The position numbers and the translations under genes were made by a program. From NCBI RefSeq assembly GCF_013204845.1, contig NZ_JABMKY010000022.1, positions 1 through 64,000 on the forward strand: DNA of 64,000 bases, in the 5' to 3' direction. This DNA is from Paenibacillus qinlingensis (GTDB taxonomy: Bacteria; Bacillota; Bacilli; Paenibacillales; NBRC-103111). Position 1 is the first letter of the stretch; each line of letters begins with the position of its first letter. Shown one piece after another: positions 7,746-16,506 of the stretch. The notes beneath the pieces were generated by a model. That model saw only the letters and a program-made list of their open reading frames with translations, made no database searches and was not told the origin of the DNA.

Positions 7746-8891
7746 ATGGACGTACATTTAAATAAAAACATGACTCTCACCTTGAATATCATCGTGATGG
7801 GCACAACACTCTCACTATTGTTTCATACAAGTAAATTTTCGGTAGGACTTCTGCTATTGGCTTGTAGCTATGTGGCTGCTGTCCTTATGCGGGATTACAT
7901 CCTAAAGATTGCTCTGCATAGTAAGAGCGGTTTCCAATTTTTATACGCTCAACTCGCTTTGGCGCTTGTTATCTGTGTATGGTCGGAAAGTTATTTCTCA
8001 CAAATTTTCCTCTTAATTCTCATTGGCGAGTTCACCTTTCATCACGGAAGAAAGCATGCCATCATCTTTACGATCGTCAATTATGTCTGTATTCTGCTAG
8101 GCGTAATGATCTATCGTCAGTTTCCGCCTTTTGAGGATATCTATTTACTTATTCCTAGAGTGATTGATTTCTTTGCGATCTACGGGATGAGCTTGCTTGC
8201 TAGGATTGCATTTCAACAAAAGAATCAATTAGCAATCGATAATGAACAACTACGAATAGCCTCTATTGCGCTGGAGCAAAAGGCCAAGTTACAAGAACGA
8301 ACGCGAATTTCCCGCGATATTCATGATTCCGTTGGACATACGCTGACATCGGCGTTAACCGGATTACAGACTGCCGCTCATGCTTTAGAGAAACACAGAT
8401 ATCTTCTGGCTCAAGAGATGATTGATAGAACAAAAGAAAGTATTCTCAGAGGGTTAAATGACGTACGAAGCTCAGTCCATTTGTTGCGAGAAAGCTCTCC
8501 CGATCACTGCTTCATACCTGATCTTATTAAGCTGATCGATGATACCAAAAAGCAAACGAACGTGGAAATCGCCTATATAATCGACACAATGACTCCTGAT
8601 TTGACACCCATTATTGAGATCACGATTTACCGTGCACTACAAGAAGGTTTGACGAATGGCATTCGCCATGGCTTAAGTACTTATTTCCACTTCTCTCTCT
8701 CTTATCACGATGAAGTCCTTCGCTTCGTTTTATCCAATAATGGTCATACACCGACCCACATTGTTTATGGCTACGGACTCCATGCGATGAAAGAACGAGT
8801 GGAAGATGTTGGAGGAACGTTATCCATACGTAACAATCGCGTATCTGACGGAGTAACGCTGGATATAGCCATACCCTTCAGTCGAAAATGA
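7746..8891 (+). CDS. NarL-family sensor histidine kinase (HisKA_3)
   Basis: A 381-residue sensor kinase. The first ~155 residues contain about five or six membrane helices with little extracellular sequence, suggesting intramembrane or envelope-stress sensing as in DesK/LiaS types. A HisKA_3 dimerisation domain follows with the phospho-accepting histidine near 193 (SRDIHDSVGHTL). The HATPase domain has an N-box at ALQEGLTNGIRHG and a G-box at YGLHAMKERVEDVGG. GAGGGT lies about six bases before the ATG. It is followed by its response regulator after 18 bases or less, forming a two-gene operon closed by the terminator at 9611. Confidence 0.9.
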   Translation: MDVHLNKNMTLTLNIIVMGTTLSLLFHTSKFSVGLLLLACSYVAAVLMRDYILKIALHSKSGFQFLYAQLALALVICVWSESYFSQIFLLILIGEFTFHHGRKHAIIFTIVNYVCILLGVMIYRQFPPFEDIYLLIPRVIDFFAIYGMSLLARIAFQQKNQLAIDNEQLRIASIALEQKAKLQERTRISRDIHDSVGHTLTSALTGLQTAAHALEKHRYLLAQEMIDRTKESILRGLNDVRSSVHLLRESSPDHCFIPDLIKLIDDTKKQTNVEIAYIIDTMTPDLTPIIEITIYRALQEGLTNGIRHGLSTYFHFSLSYHDEVLRFVLSNNGHTPTHIVYGYGLHAMKERVEDVGGTLSIRNNRVSDGVTLDIAIPFSRK

Positions 8892-8909
8892 TCGGAAGGA
8901 ATGATCGAA

Positions 8910-9596
8910 TTGTCTCAAACAACCATTCTTATCGCAGACGACCAACCCCTCATCCGCGATGGATTAGCAGCTATTCTAGGTATGGAAGAAGGATATAAAG
9001 TGGTAGCTACAACGGGGGATGGCATAGCCACCATAGAACAAGTACAGTTGCATCGTCCTCAGCTCGTTATGATGGATATCCATATGCCCAAGCTTGATGG
9101 CTTAGAGGCTACCAAACAAATCAAAGCCGAGTTCCCTGAGATTAAGGTACTTATTTTGACCTCATTCGAGGATGAAGCCTACATATGGGAAGCAATACGT
9201 CACGGTGCCAGCGGTTATTTAGTGAAAGGCGTCGAGACGAAAAAAATACTTTCAACGATCCAGGTATGCTTAGATGGTGGCATTACATACCCGCTAAGTA
9301 TTCAGCCGCGCCTTGTCCAAGCACTACGTTCCTCAGAGGCGCATGAAGAACGGGCATTGGAGGAAAACCTCCAACCGATTGGATCACAACCACAAGATAA
9401 GAAGCTGTCTGGCCTATCTGTTCAGGAACGGAACATTCTGAGGAATTTGAAACAAGGGAAGTCGAATCAAGCTATCGCTTCTGATATGTTTTTGACCACG
9501 GGGACTGTGAAGAATTATTTGAGTGCTATTTATAAGAAACTAAATGTCACAGGACGGTCGGAGACGATTGCTTATTTGCATGAGAATGATTTGTAG
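8910..9596 (+). CDS. NarL/FixJ-family response regulator
   Basis: About 228 residues: a receiver domain with the acidic pair IADD, phospho-acceptor aspartate in LVMMDIHMPKLDG, switch threonine in LILTSFED and lysine in GYLVKG, then a linker and a LuxR-type DNA-binding domain (LSVQERNILRNLKQGKSNQA, TGTVKNYLSAIYKKL). An ATG at 8901 abuts the GGAAGGA site with no spacing, whereas the in-frame TTG at 8910 lies nine bases after it; I prefer TTG. It is the cognate partner of the kinase just upstream. The palindrome ahead of the kinase gene could be its autoregulatory site. Confidence 0.88.
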   Translation: MSQTTILIADDQPLIRDGLAAILGMEEGYKVVATTGDGIATIEQVQLHRPQLVMMDIHMPKLDGLEATKQIKAEFPEIKVLILTSFEDEAYIWEAIRHGASGYLVKGVETKKILSTIQVCLDGGITYPLSIQPRLVQALRSSEAHEERALEENLQPIGSQPQDKKLSGLSVQERNILRNLKQGKSNQAIASDMFLTTGTVKNYLSAIYKKLNVTGRSETIAYLHENDL

Positions 9597-9610
9597 GAGA
9601 TCAAAAGATG

Positions 9611-9648
9611 AAAAAGGAGTAAGGTTCCGTGAACCTTGCTCCTTTTTG
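9611..9648 (+). terminator. Bidirectional terminator
   Basis: A long stem (AAAAGGAG.AAGGTTC / GAACCTT.CTCCTTTT, loop CGTG) with an A-run on the left and a T-run on the right serves both the two-component operon and the convergent metallopeptidase operon. Confidence 0.85.
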
Positions 9649-9675
9649 TTGTAAGAAAAACAGTGATATCAAACA

Positions 9676-10332
9676 TTAGAGGGTCATCGCTTGTCCGTAC
9701 CGAGCTAGAAAGGCTTCCTTTTCTTTAAAATCCGGCATGATGCTGCCTACGCGTCGCCAGAAAGAACGATCATGATTCATATGCAGGAGATGGCATAGTT
9801 CGTGAATGATGACATAATCGATCACTTCGACCGGCGCCATGGCTAGACGATAGTTGAACGTTAGCTTTTTATCCGAGCTGCAGCTCCCCCACTTCGTTCT
9901 CGACTCATCGATCTCGATCGTCTTGGGTTTGACTTTCAGCTGGGTTTGATAGGTTTTAATGCGCTCCGTAACAACCTTCTTGCAGCTCGCGAAATAGAAC
10001 TTCTTCAGGTTAATTTTCAACTCGTCCTGCGAGAGACCATTCGTTTCAATTAACTCCTGGAGGAAATAATATTTCCCAAGATGAAGGAACTTGCCTTCGT
10101 CTTCATATTCTCTGACTTTGGGGATGGGTTGCCGCGCTTTCGCGATGGCGTTTAGCTTGTCTAGGATCGACTTGCTGTGTTGTTGCACAGCGTTGATGAT
10201 TTGCTCCTGACTGGTGTCGTTGGGAACTTTAACCGTGATAAAGCCCGTGTCATCGATGTGAATGTAGAGCTTCTTACGGATGGCATATTGGATGTTGACG
10301 TCTATGGTTGTGTTATCGAGTTCGATTTTCAT
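9676..10332 (-). CDS. YgjP-like zinc metallopeptidase (DUF45/M48-related)
   Basis: A 218-residue cytoplasmic protein with the YgjP/DUF45 hallmark: TKWGSCSS, then the zinc site HELCHLLHMNH and the downstream SFWRRVGSIMPDF. No membrane segment is present, unlike HtpX. The family's substrates are largely unknown. The start overlaps the stop of the alpha/beta hydrolase gene by four bases (ATGA), so the two are translationally coupled. The gene is closed by the bidirectional terminator at 9611-9648. Confidence 0.85.
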   Translation of the reverse strand: MKIELDNTTIDVNIQYAIRKKLYIHIDDTGFITVKVPNDTSQEQIINAVQQHSKSILDKLNAIAKARQPIPKVREYEDEGKFLHLGKYYFLQELIETNGLSQDELKINLKKFYFASCKKVVTERIKTYQTQLKVKPKTIEIDESRTKWGSCSSDKKLTFNYRLAMAPVEVIDYVIIHELCHLLHMNHDRSFWRRVGSIMPDFKEKEAFLARYGQAMTL

Positions 10333-11039
10333 AAGGACTTATCTTTCCTTTTTATAAATTCAATAATGTGTTCAACGGTTTCCTTCTGCTGTTGTTCAGT
10401 TGAGATCGTCGCTGTTCCATCGCCTTTTTGAGGACCGTAATTTCCAAATTGCGCATGGTTGCCACCTTCGACAACGAACACATTCTCTTGGTAGGTTATC
10501 TTAGATTTGTCCAATACACCATCCAGCGAGCCATACACGGTTAGTGCATTACTCGGTGGAATATCACCGTAGATGTAGGCGCCTAGTAAGATTAACCCCT
10601 TAATCTGTTCTTGATGCTTAGAAGCATAATTGCTTGCCATTGCTCCGCCTAGTGAATGTCCACCGATATACCAGTTTTTGATTTCGGGAAGTTTTCCAAA
10701 CACGTTATCCGCAGCATTGCTATTCAAAAACGCAAGGTTAAACGGCATATCAACCAGCACACAGGTTATCCCGTTTTGACGTAATTTCTCCAGCATGGGG
10801 AGATAAGCAATATGTTCAACCTTTCCGCCAGGATAGAAAATGAAACCCGTCTCGCTCGGCGTTGATGGCGAAAGAATGGTGAGTTTTCCATCTGTTGTGA
10901 TCGTCTTTTCATTGATCAAGGCGTCCTTGGACACGTCAACGGCATGATAATAATTGGATGCATAAATTAGAAATGCCACTGCGAGTATAAGAACAAGGGA
11001 AAGAATTGAAATAAGCGTTGTTTTGAGCCATTTTTTCAT
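10329..11039 (-). CDS. Membrane-anchored alpha/beta hydrolase
   Basis: A 236-residue protein with an N-terminal transmembrane anchor or uncleaved signal (residues ~5-28, TTLISILSLVLILAVAFLIY). The alpha/beta-hydrolase core has the nucleophile elbow GHSLGGAMASNYA and a late histidine in VEGGNHAQFGNYG. The lid is minimal, as in the carboxylesterase / dienelactone-hydrolase-like group. It would act on the outer face of the membrane; the substrate is unknown. GGAGG lies about eight bases before the ATG. It is the first gene of a two-gene operon with the YgjP-like peptidase. Confidence 0.8.
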   Translation of the reverse strand: MKKWLKTTLISILSLVLILAVAFLIYASNYYHAVDVSKDALINEKTITTDGKLTILSPSTPSETGFIFYPGGKVEHIAYLPMLEKLRQNGITCVLVDMPFNLAFLNSNAADNVFGKLPEIKNWYIGGHSLGGAMASNYASKHQEQIKGLILLGAYIYGDIPPSNALTVYGSLDGVLDKSKITYQENVFVVEGGNHAQFGNYGPQKGDGTATISTEQQQKETVEHIIEFIKRKDKSL

Positions 11040-11093
11040 GTGTTGGCCTCCGTTTTATAGGTATCAGCGTTTCCTATTGTATCAAAGTATATA

Positions 11094-11124
11094 TAAAAAA
11101 AGCACCCAATAAACGGGTGCTTTT
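11094..11124 (-). terminator. Terminator of the beta-helix lipoprotein gene
   Basis: On the minus strand AAGCACCC and GGGTGCTT enclose a short loop and are followed by seven T. It lies 16 bases past the stop of the 11141-12382 gene and also has a T-run on the plus side. Confidence 0.85.
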
Positions 11125-11140
11125 AATCTTTATCATGCAA

Positions 11141-12382
11141 CTATTTACGCGTTCCCATACCGCCACCGGCTCCGCCTCGACCACCACCACCGCGCGATTG
11201 GGTAATCTGAGTGATTTTCTCTCCATTGACCGTCACATTGCCGCCATTTAATTGAGCTGTACCATCCGCATCAAAGGCGGAAACTGCTTCTACATCAATG
11301 GTTCCTCCATTAATATAAAGATTACCGTTTGAATCAAATGCATCTGTATCACCGCTAGCCATTTTCACATGGATGGTACCGCCATTGACTTCGATCACCA
11401 CGTCAGAATTAACTTTGGATGAGGCATTGATGCCATCATTTTTCGCATACAACGTAATCTGACCATCATTGATTTTGATAGAGTTGGCCTCAATGCCTTC
11501 TTCACTGCTCTCAATATTGATGATGCCGCCATCGATTTGAACAAAACTGTTGCCACGGATGGCATCATCGGCAGCGTTGATCTTTAATGTGCCGCCTTCA
11601 ATGTAGATATACCCCTTGGAAGCATCCTCATCATTTTCGCTGTGCAGGCCATCCTTAGCGGAATTGATTGTAATCGTGCCATCATTGATAAGAATCGCAT
11701 CATTTGCCTCTATAGCATCCGCAGATGACTGAATGGTATATACGCCGCCAGTAATTTTGAGGTCATCTTTAGAAGAAATACCATTGCCTGATTTCGATAC
11801 AATGTCTAAGGTTCCGGTTCCATTGAGGGTCATATCTGCTTTCGAGAAAATGACTGCATCCAGATTGGTCTCTCCATCCGCCACATAGCTTCCCGAAACC
11901 TCCATATGGTTCTTACTGCCAGTGGTTGTCACGAATACTTTATCCGCTCCTTTCACATAAATGGCGGGTGAATCTTCATTCGTTATGCTAACGCCATCAA
12001 GAACGATTTGAACTTTGGCATCATCGGCAGCATCGATCACTACCGTCACATTGTCTACCTCTCCGCTTAAAACATAAATGCCTTCCTTATTCAAAGTCAC
12101 ATCTTGATTGCTTACCAATTTCATTGTTGTGGCCGTTGCAAGATCTGCCGACTGTTTTAAATCCCGATCACTGAACAACTCCGATGTGGAAACTTTCGTT
12201 GTTGACGTTGCTGTTGACACTGCTGTTGGCGCCGAGCCTGCCGTCACGGTCGAAGTTGCCGGTTTGGTAGTTGCAGCAGCATCCTCGCTACCTACTTGTG
12301 AGTTAGAGCAGCCCACAGCGGCTACGCTAAGTAATGCGGCTAAAGTTATAACACTTAGACTTCTCAGTTTCTTGTTTTTCAT
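11141..12382 (-). CDS. Carbohydrate-binding beta-helix lipoprotein (DUF4353/Cthe_2159-like)
   Basis: A 413-residue lipoprotein: lipobox at about residues 22-25 (AVGC), then a Thr/Ala/Ser-rich linker to ~65. A right-handed parallel beta-helix follows, built of short repeats such as DGVSITNEDSPAIYVKGAD, LKITGGVYTIQSSADAIEAN and IYIEGGTLKINAADDAIRGN. It ends in a Gly/Arg-rich tail (SRGGGGRGGAGGGMGTRK). The family member Cthe_2159 binds polygalacturonate and calcium. Members are often found with CotH and VTC-domain genes, which are absent here. A good GAGGAGT site precedes the ATG. It would sit on the outer membrane leaflet; its physiological role is unclear. Confidence 0.8.
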   Translation of the reverse strand: MKNKKLRSLSVITLAALLSVAAVGCSNSQVGSEDAAATTKPATSTVTAGSAPTAVSTATSTTKVSTSELFSDRDLKQSADLATATTMKLVSNQDVTLNKEGIYVLSGEVDNVTVVIDAADDAKVQIVLDGVSITNEDSPAIYVKGADKVFVTTTGSKNHMEVSGSYVADGETNLDAVIFSKADMTLNGTGTLDIVSKSGNGISSKDDLKITGGVYTIQSSADAIEANDAILINDGTITINSAKDGLHSENDEDASKGYIYIEGGTLKINAADDAIRGNSFVQIDGGIINIESSEEGIEANSIKINDGQITLYAKNDGINASSKVNSDVVIEVNGGTIHVKMASGDTDAFDSNGNLYINGGTIDVEAVSAFDADGTAQLNGGNVTVNGEKITQITQSRGGGGRGGAGGGMGTRK

Positions 12383-12502
12383 GAATTAACACTCCTCGTA
12401 TATTAAGTAGTCATCATCTGTTTAAGCATCCAAAAGTATTATCGCTTCCTAGCTTAGTTAGATCATAAGACAGCTAGCTTAAATCAAACTGAAATAACGG
12501 AC

Positions 12503-12547
12503 AAAAAAATCCCTACGTCACTATTCCAGTGATGTAGGGATTTTTTT
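12503..12547 (-). terminator. Terminator of the cysDN operon (bidirectional)
   Basis: AAAAAAATCCCTACGTCACT and its near-perfect complement AGTGATGTAGGGATTTTTTT form a long stem with A-runs and T-runs on both sides, nine bases past the cysN stop. Confidence 0.9.
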
Positions 12548-12555
12548 GAATTAAT

Positions 12556-14295
12556 CTAGAAGTTAAGGAATTGTCCGCGACTACTCTCATTAATTAAATA
12601 CTTGATAATTCGTTTCACGACATAATTAGCGGCTTCACTAATGGAAGACTTGCTTGCATCGATTTCGATTTCCGGGTTATTAGATGAACCCTCTGTGCTC
12701 GAATTGCCTGCAAACGATCCGTTTACATAAACTTCAATATATTCTTTACCAATGATCTCACGCGCGGTTTCTTGGCCGTTAGTTTTCAGAGAATCATTTG
12801 ATACCAAAGCAATAAGTCCAGCATCGTTCATCAATTTCGCAACTTCTGCTAATCGCTGCAACGATTCTCCCTGACCATTCTTAAGTAACATCGTATGATG
12901 GCCTGTCGATACCAAACGTTTCTCGACTTCTTTCGCAAGAGCCGATTGGTCTGAAACCGAACCAGTGAACCAAAGGGTCAAAGGATTCTGACCTTTTTGC
13001 TGTGCACGAACATCTCTGGTGATTTCCGAATCTAACTGTACAGCATTATCGGAGCTTTGAAGGATTTGCTCAATCACTCCGCAAGCTGATGTCATATTGG
13101 TGACACGATCGATCAGAATAAATCCGCCGATGCTTTTATTTTGTTCGAAAGAATCAATAACGATAGCGTCAGATAATGAGAACTCACATTTGGCCAATTC
13201 ATTTTTGACAATATGATCGGTTGGCACCGTTTTTCCCGTATTAACATCAATTTTATGCGTAATGGCTATTACGGTACCTGGCAGAATTTTCGTTCCGACT
13301 TTGACCAGATAGTTCTTGCCTGGCGTCAGTACAGAATCATCCATCCAAAGAATCGTAGCACTAAAACTGTCTGCCTCTTGAAGCTGACTATCCTTCGTGA
13401 ATACACAGCCCCGCGAAACGTCGACTTCCCGATCCAATTGAATGGTTACGGGCTGTCCCGCATAGGCGTAATCACGATCTTGGTCTCCCACGAGGATCCG
13501 TTTAACTTTCGCCTTCTCATGACTTGGCAACGTTGTCAGCTCATCGCCAACCGCGATACGCCCAGCCTCAATTTGGCCTTGGAAACCGCGGAATGTATGA
13601 TCCGGACGGCATACACGTTGAATCGGCATCATAAATTGCTTCGCATTGTCGTTCTGATGTACGTCCACATTTTCCAAATATGGCAGCAAGGCAAGGCCTT
13701 CGTACCATGGCGTATTTGGCGATTTTTTCGTTATGTTATCCCCTTCTGTGGCAGAAACAGGAATCACCTGAATGCTTTCAAAATTGAACTCAGCAGTCAA
13801 CTGCAAAAATTCTTGTTTGATTGCATCGAATATTTTAGGATCAAAACCCACTAAATCCATTTTATTTACAGCTAAAACGAGATGTTTAATACCCATAAGT
13901 GCGCAAATCCGAGTGTGGCGCTTAGTTTGGGTGATAACCCCTTTTTTTGCATCCACAAGAATGATAGCCAAATCCGCAAAAGATGCGCCTACGGCCATGT
14001 TACGAGTATATTCTTCGTGTCCAGGAGTATCCGCTACGATGAACGAACGGTGGTCCGTCGTAAAATACCGATAAGCCACATCAATCGTAATCCCTTGTTC
14101 GCGTTCCGCAAGTAACCCATCAAGAAGCAAGGAATAGTCAATTTTGCCGCCGCGGCTGCCAAGTCTACTGTCTAGTTCTAACGCTCTTTCCTGATCGGCG
14201 AATAATAGCTTAGCCTCATATAGCATATGTCCGATTAAGGTGGATTTTCCGTCGTCTACACTTCCGCAAGTAATAAATTTAAGCAGACTTTTCAT
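12556..14295 (-). CDS. cysN: Sulfate adenylyltransferase large subunit with degenerate APS-kinase-like tail
   Basis: A 579-residue GTPase subunit of ATP sulfurylase. The G domain carries GSVDDGKST, DTPGHEEY and NKMD, followed by elongation-factor-like beta barrels. The last ~135 residues begin LWFTGSVSDQSALAKEVEKR, which aligns with the start of an APS kinase. However, the Walker A (usually LSGAGKST-like) is lost and the domain is shorter than the usual ~200 residues, so kinase activity is unlikely. The open frame extends 38 codons upstream into cysD; I chose the ATG one base after the cysD stop because it gives the canonical start MKSLLKFITCG, and GGGAGG lies upstream in cysD. With CysD it makes APS from sulfate and ATP, driven by GTP. 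Confidence 0.9.
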   Translation of the reverse strand: MKSLLKFITCGSVDDGKSTLIGHMLYEAKLLFADQERALELDSRLGSRGGKIDYSLLLDGLLAEREQGITIDVAYRYFTTDHRSFIVADTPGHEEYTRNMAVGASFADLAIILVDAKKGVITQTKRHTRICALMGIKHLVLAVNKMDLVGFDPKIFDAIKQEFLQLTAEFNFESIQVIPVSATEGDNITKKSPNTPWYEGLALLPYLENVDVHQNDNAKQFMMPIQRVCRPDHTFRGFQGQIEAGRIAVGDELTTLPSHEKAKVKRILVGDQDRDYAYAGQPVTIQLDREVDVSRGCVFTKDSQLQEADSFSATILWMDDSVLTPGKNYLVKVGTKILPGTVIAITHKIDVNTGKTVPTDHIVKNELAKCEFSLSDAIVIDSFEQNKSIGGFILIDRVTNMTSACGVIEQILQSSDNAVQLDSEITRDVRAQQKGQNPLTLWFTGSVSDQSALAKEVEKRLVSTGHHTMLLKNGQGESLQRLAEVAKLMNDAGLIALVSNDSLKTNGQETAREIIGKEYIEVYVNGSFAGNSSTEGSSNNPEIEIDASKSSISEAANYVVKRIIKYLINESSRGQFLNF

Positions 14296-14296
14296 C

Positions 14297-15220
14297 TTAG
14301 AAATAACCCTCCCGTTTACGTCTTTCCATACTTCCCGCCGCTTCTTGGTCAATGACCCGTGTTGTCCGTTCCGATGAGACCGCACCAAGCGTTTCTTCAA
14401 TAATGGCATCTATCGTATCCGCTTCCGACTCGGCTCCACCTGTAAGAGGGTAGCAACCTAATGTGCGAAAGCGCATCTTTTTCATTTCAATTTTCTCATG
14501 AGGTGCAAGTTTCATGCGATCATCGTCAACCATAATGAGATGTCCATCGCGTTCGAGTACAGGTCTTTCTTTTGCAAAATAAAGAGGCACAATATCAATG
14601 TTTTCTCTGCGAATATATTGCCAAATGTCTTTTTCCGTCCAGTTGGATATTGGGAATACGCGGGTGCTTTCGCCCTTATTGATTCTTGTATTAAAAAGCT
14701 TCCACATTTCTGGTCGTTGGTTTTTCGGATCCCAGGCATGGTTTTTATTACGGAAAGAGAAAATCCGCTCCTTCGCACGCGACTTCTCCTCGTCACGTCT
14801 TCCGCCGCCGAACGCAGCTGTAAATCCGTATTTGTCCAATCCTTCTTTCAAGGCTTGGGTTTTCATAATATCCGTATACGCGGAACCATGATCGAACGGG
14901 TTGATCCCTTGATCAATCCCTTCCTGATTGGAGTGAACAATCATCTTAATTCCGAATTCTTGGGCTTTGCGATCGCGGAATTCAATCATTTCTTTGAACT
15001 TCCACGTTGTATCAATATGCATGAAAGGAAATGGCGGCTTCTCCGGATAAAAAGCTTTCAGCGCCAAATGCAGCATCACGGAACTATCCTTCCCGATCGA
15101 ATACAGCATTACGGGATTTTCACATTCCGCCGCTACTTCTCGAATAATATAAATCGCTTCAGCCTCGAGTTGATCCAGATGCGTCATTTCATCTATAGAA
15201 TCAAGCATCAATTTTTCCAT
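14297..15220 (-). CDS. cysD: Sulfate adenylyltransferase small subunit
   Basis: A 307-residue PP-loop ATPase of the CysD family, with SIGKDSS at residues 41-47, the conserved [12 protein letters not shown], and [16 protein letters not shown]. It catalyses adenylylation of sulfate together with the GTPase CysN, whose gene starts one base downstream. An AAAGGAGG site lies nine bases before the ATG. Most Bacilli use the unrelated single-chain Sat instead, so the CysDN type here is less common for the group. No reductase, kinase or transporter of the assimilation pathway is adjacent. Confidence 0.93.
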   Translation of the reverse strand: MEKLMLDSIDEMTHLDQLEAEAIYIIREVAAECENPVMLYSIGKDSSVMLHLALKAFYPEKPPFPFMHIDTTWKFKEMIEFRDRKAQEFGIKMIVHSNQEGIDQGINPFDHGSAYTDIMKTQALKEGLDKYGFTAAFGGGRRDEEKSRAKERIFSFRNKNHAWDPKNQRPEMWKLFNTRINKGESTRVFPISNWTEKDIWQYIRRENIDIVPLYFAKERPVLERDGHLIMVDDDRMKLAPHEKIEMKKMRFRTLGCYPLTGGAESEADTIDAIIEETLGAVSSERTTRVIDQEAAGSMERRKREGYF

Positions 15221-15268
15221 GGAAAGGTGCCTCCTTTTAATCCTTACTAAATCTATCGTCTTTCTTTA

Positions 15269-15297
15269 TATACTAACAGATTCCGGCTTTTATGCAA
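15269..15297 (-). promoter_or_regulatory. Probable cysD promoter
   Basis: The minus strand has TTGCAT (15292-15297) as -35, then AGTATA at 17 bp or TATATA at 19 bp as -10. It lies about 50 bases before the cysD start. No CymR-like or S-box element was recognised. Confidence 0.4.
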
Positions 15298-15554
15298 AGT
15301 GGAAGAAAGTAAAAAACTTGAGATTTCTATGATTTCGGGTCGAATATTGTCGTACTTTTCGGAGAGCATCACTTTCTTTAGCACAATACTAACTGTATGC
15401 AAGTAAAGTCCTCTTTGTCACGCCTAGAAGGAAAGGGGTCAGAAAAGCGCTAAAGTCGAACATTTGTTCATTTTATCCATGCGAAGATTAAATATTCTGC
15501 TCATAATGAAATAAAGTTGCTACTCAGATTAAAACGCGCGGAGAAAATGAAATA
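15298..15554. other. Intergenic stretch upstream of cysD promoter
   Basis: About 257 bases between the cysD promoter and the Fic gene terminator. I see no open frame with a ribosome binding site, no RNA gene and no clear repeat. Confidence 0.4.
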
Positions 15555-15588
15555 TAAAAAACATCCTGAGAATTCTTCTTAGGATGTT
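15555..15588 (-). terminator. Terminator of the Fic gene
   Basis: On the minus strand AACATCCT.AGAA and TTCT.AGGATGTT form a 12-bp stem followed by six T, about 30 bases past the Fic stop codon. Confidence 0.85.
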
Positions 15589-15619
15589 AATATTATTTAA
15601 ATAAATCAATTAACACAAT

Positions 15620-16360
15620 TCACTTTACCGAACCAATGTACTTTTGCAAACTATCTTCCACACAATCGGTAATTAACTGCACGAATGGTTTTAACTCATT
15701 TTCCATACTTGCTAACTCTAAAGACTCATAATACTTCAACCAAGCATTGTTTTCTGCTTTTACAATAGCTGGTGGAAATCCAAATTGCATTAAGATTAAA
15801 TTCATTATAAGCCGTGCTGTACGCCCATTACCATCAGAAAAAGGATGAATGTAAACGAAACGGAAATGAAATTCCGCGGCTAGTTCAACAGGGTGCAATA
15901 TATTTTCGTGTTTATTGTACCATTGTATCAACTGTTCCATTTTTTCTGAGAGCACTGAGAAATTTGGATGGGTATGCTCAGAACCAGATATCAAAACGTT
16001 GATCATCCGATATCGCCCTGCATTCTCATCGTCAATATTTTTAAGTACGAGATGATGAATTGATTTTATGACATACTCAGTCAATTCCATGTTTCTATTT
16101 ACTACATCTTGCACGTAATAAATGGCTTCTGAATGGTTAACAACTTCAAAATGCTCACGCAGCTTTTTACCACCAATTGTTAAACCTTCTTCTAAAACCA
16201 ATTTAGTTTCTAAAAGTGTTAATGTGTTACCTTCAATTGCATTAGAGTTGTACGTCCATTCGACCCGATAAACTTGTTCCAAATTTCTTACAGCAGCCGC
16301 TGGTAAAGGGCGTAAAGTATCCAATTCATTTTTTAAAAGATCTATTTTATCAAAGGTCAT
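15620..16360 (-). CDS. Fic domain protein (class II, self-inhibited)
   Basis: A 246-residue Fic-fold protein with the complete active-site motif HPFSDGNGRTAR (about residues 172-183), so the catalytic histidine and anion-binding loop are intact. The inhibitory helix motif S/T-x3-E-G/N is present near the N-terminus (S39-N-A-I-E43-G-N), marking class II self-inhibition. Fic proteins transfer AMP or another nucleotide moiety onto target hydroxyls. The target is unknown. It stands alone with its own terminator, between cysDN and a two-component operon, and no antitoxin gene is adjacent. AT content is higher than in its neighbours, hinting at acquisition. Confidence 0.88.
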   Translation of the reverse strand: MTFDKIDLLKNELDTLRPLPAAAVRNLEQVYRVEWTYNSNAIEGNTLTLLETKLVLEEGLTIGGKKLREHFEVVNHSEAIYYVQDVVNRNMELTEYVIKSIHHLVLKNIDDENAGRYRMINVLISGSEHTHPNFSVLSEKMEQLIQWYNKHENILHPVELAAEFHFRFVYIHPFSDGNGRTARLIMNLILMQFGFPPAIVKAENNAWLKYYESLELASMENELKPFVQLITDCVEDSLQKYIGSVK

Positions 16361-16447
16361 TGTGCCCCACCCTTCCTAACTATTATTACCATTATATCAC
16401 AGCTAGCCATAATTTCTCAGTGGCGGATGAGTGTACAGTAACGAGCT

Positions 16448-16485
16448 AAAAAAAACCGCAGAAAAGGAATCTCCCTTCTCTGCGG
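16448..16485 (-). terminator. Terminator of the OmpR-type two-component operon
   Basis: On the minus strand CCGCAGA.AAGG / CCTT.TCTGCGG is followed by eight T, about 20 bases past the kinase stop. Confidence 0.9.
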
Positions 16486-16506
16486 CATTTCTTCTATATA
16501 CACAAT

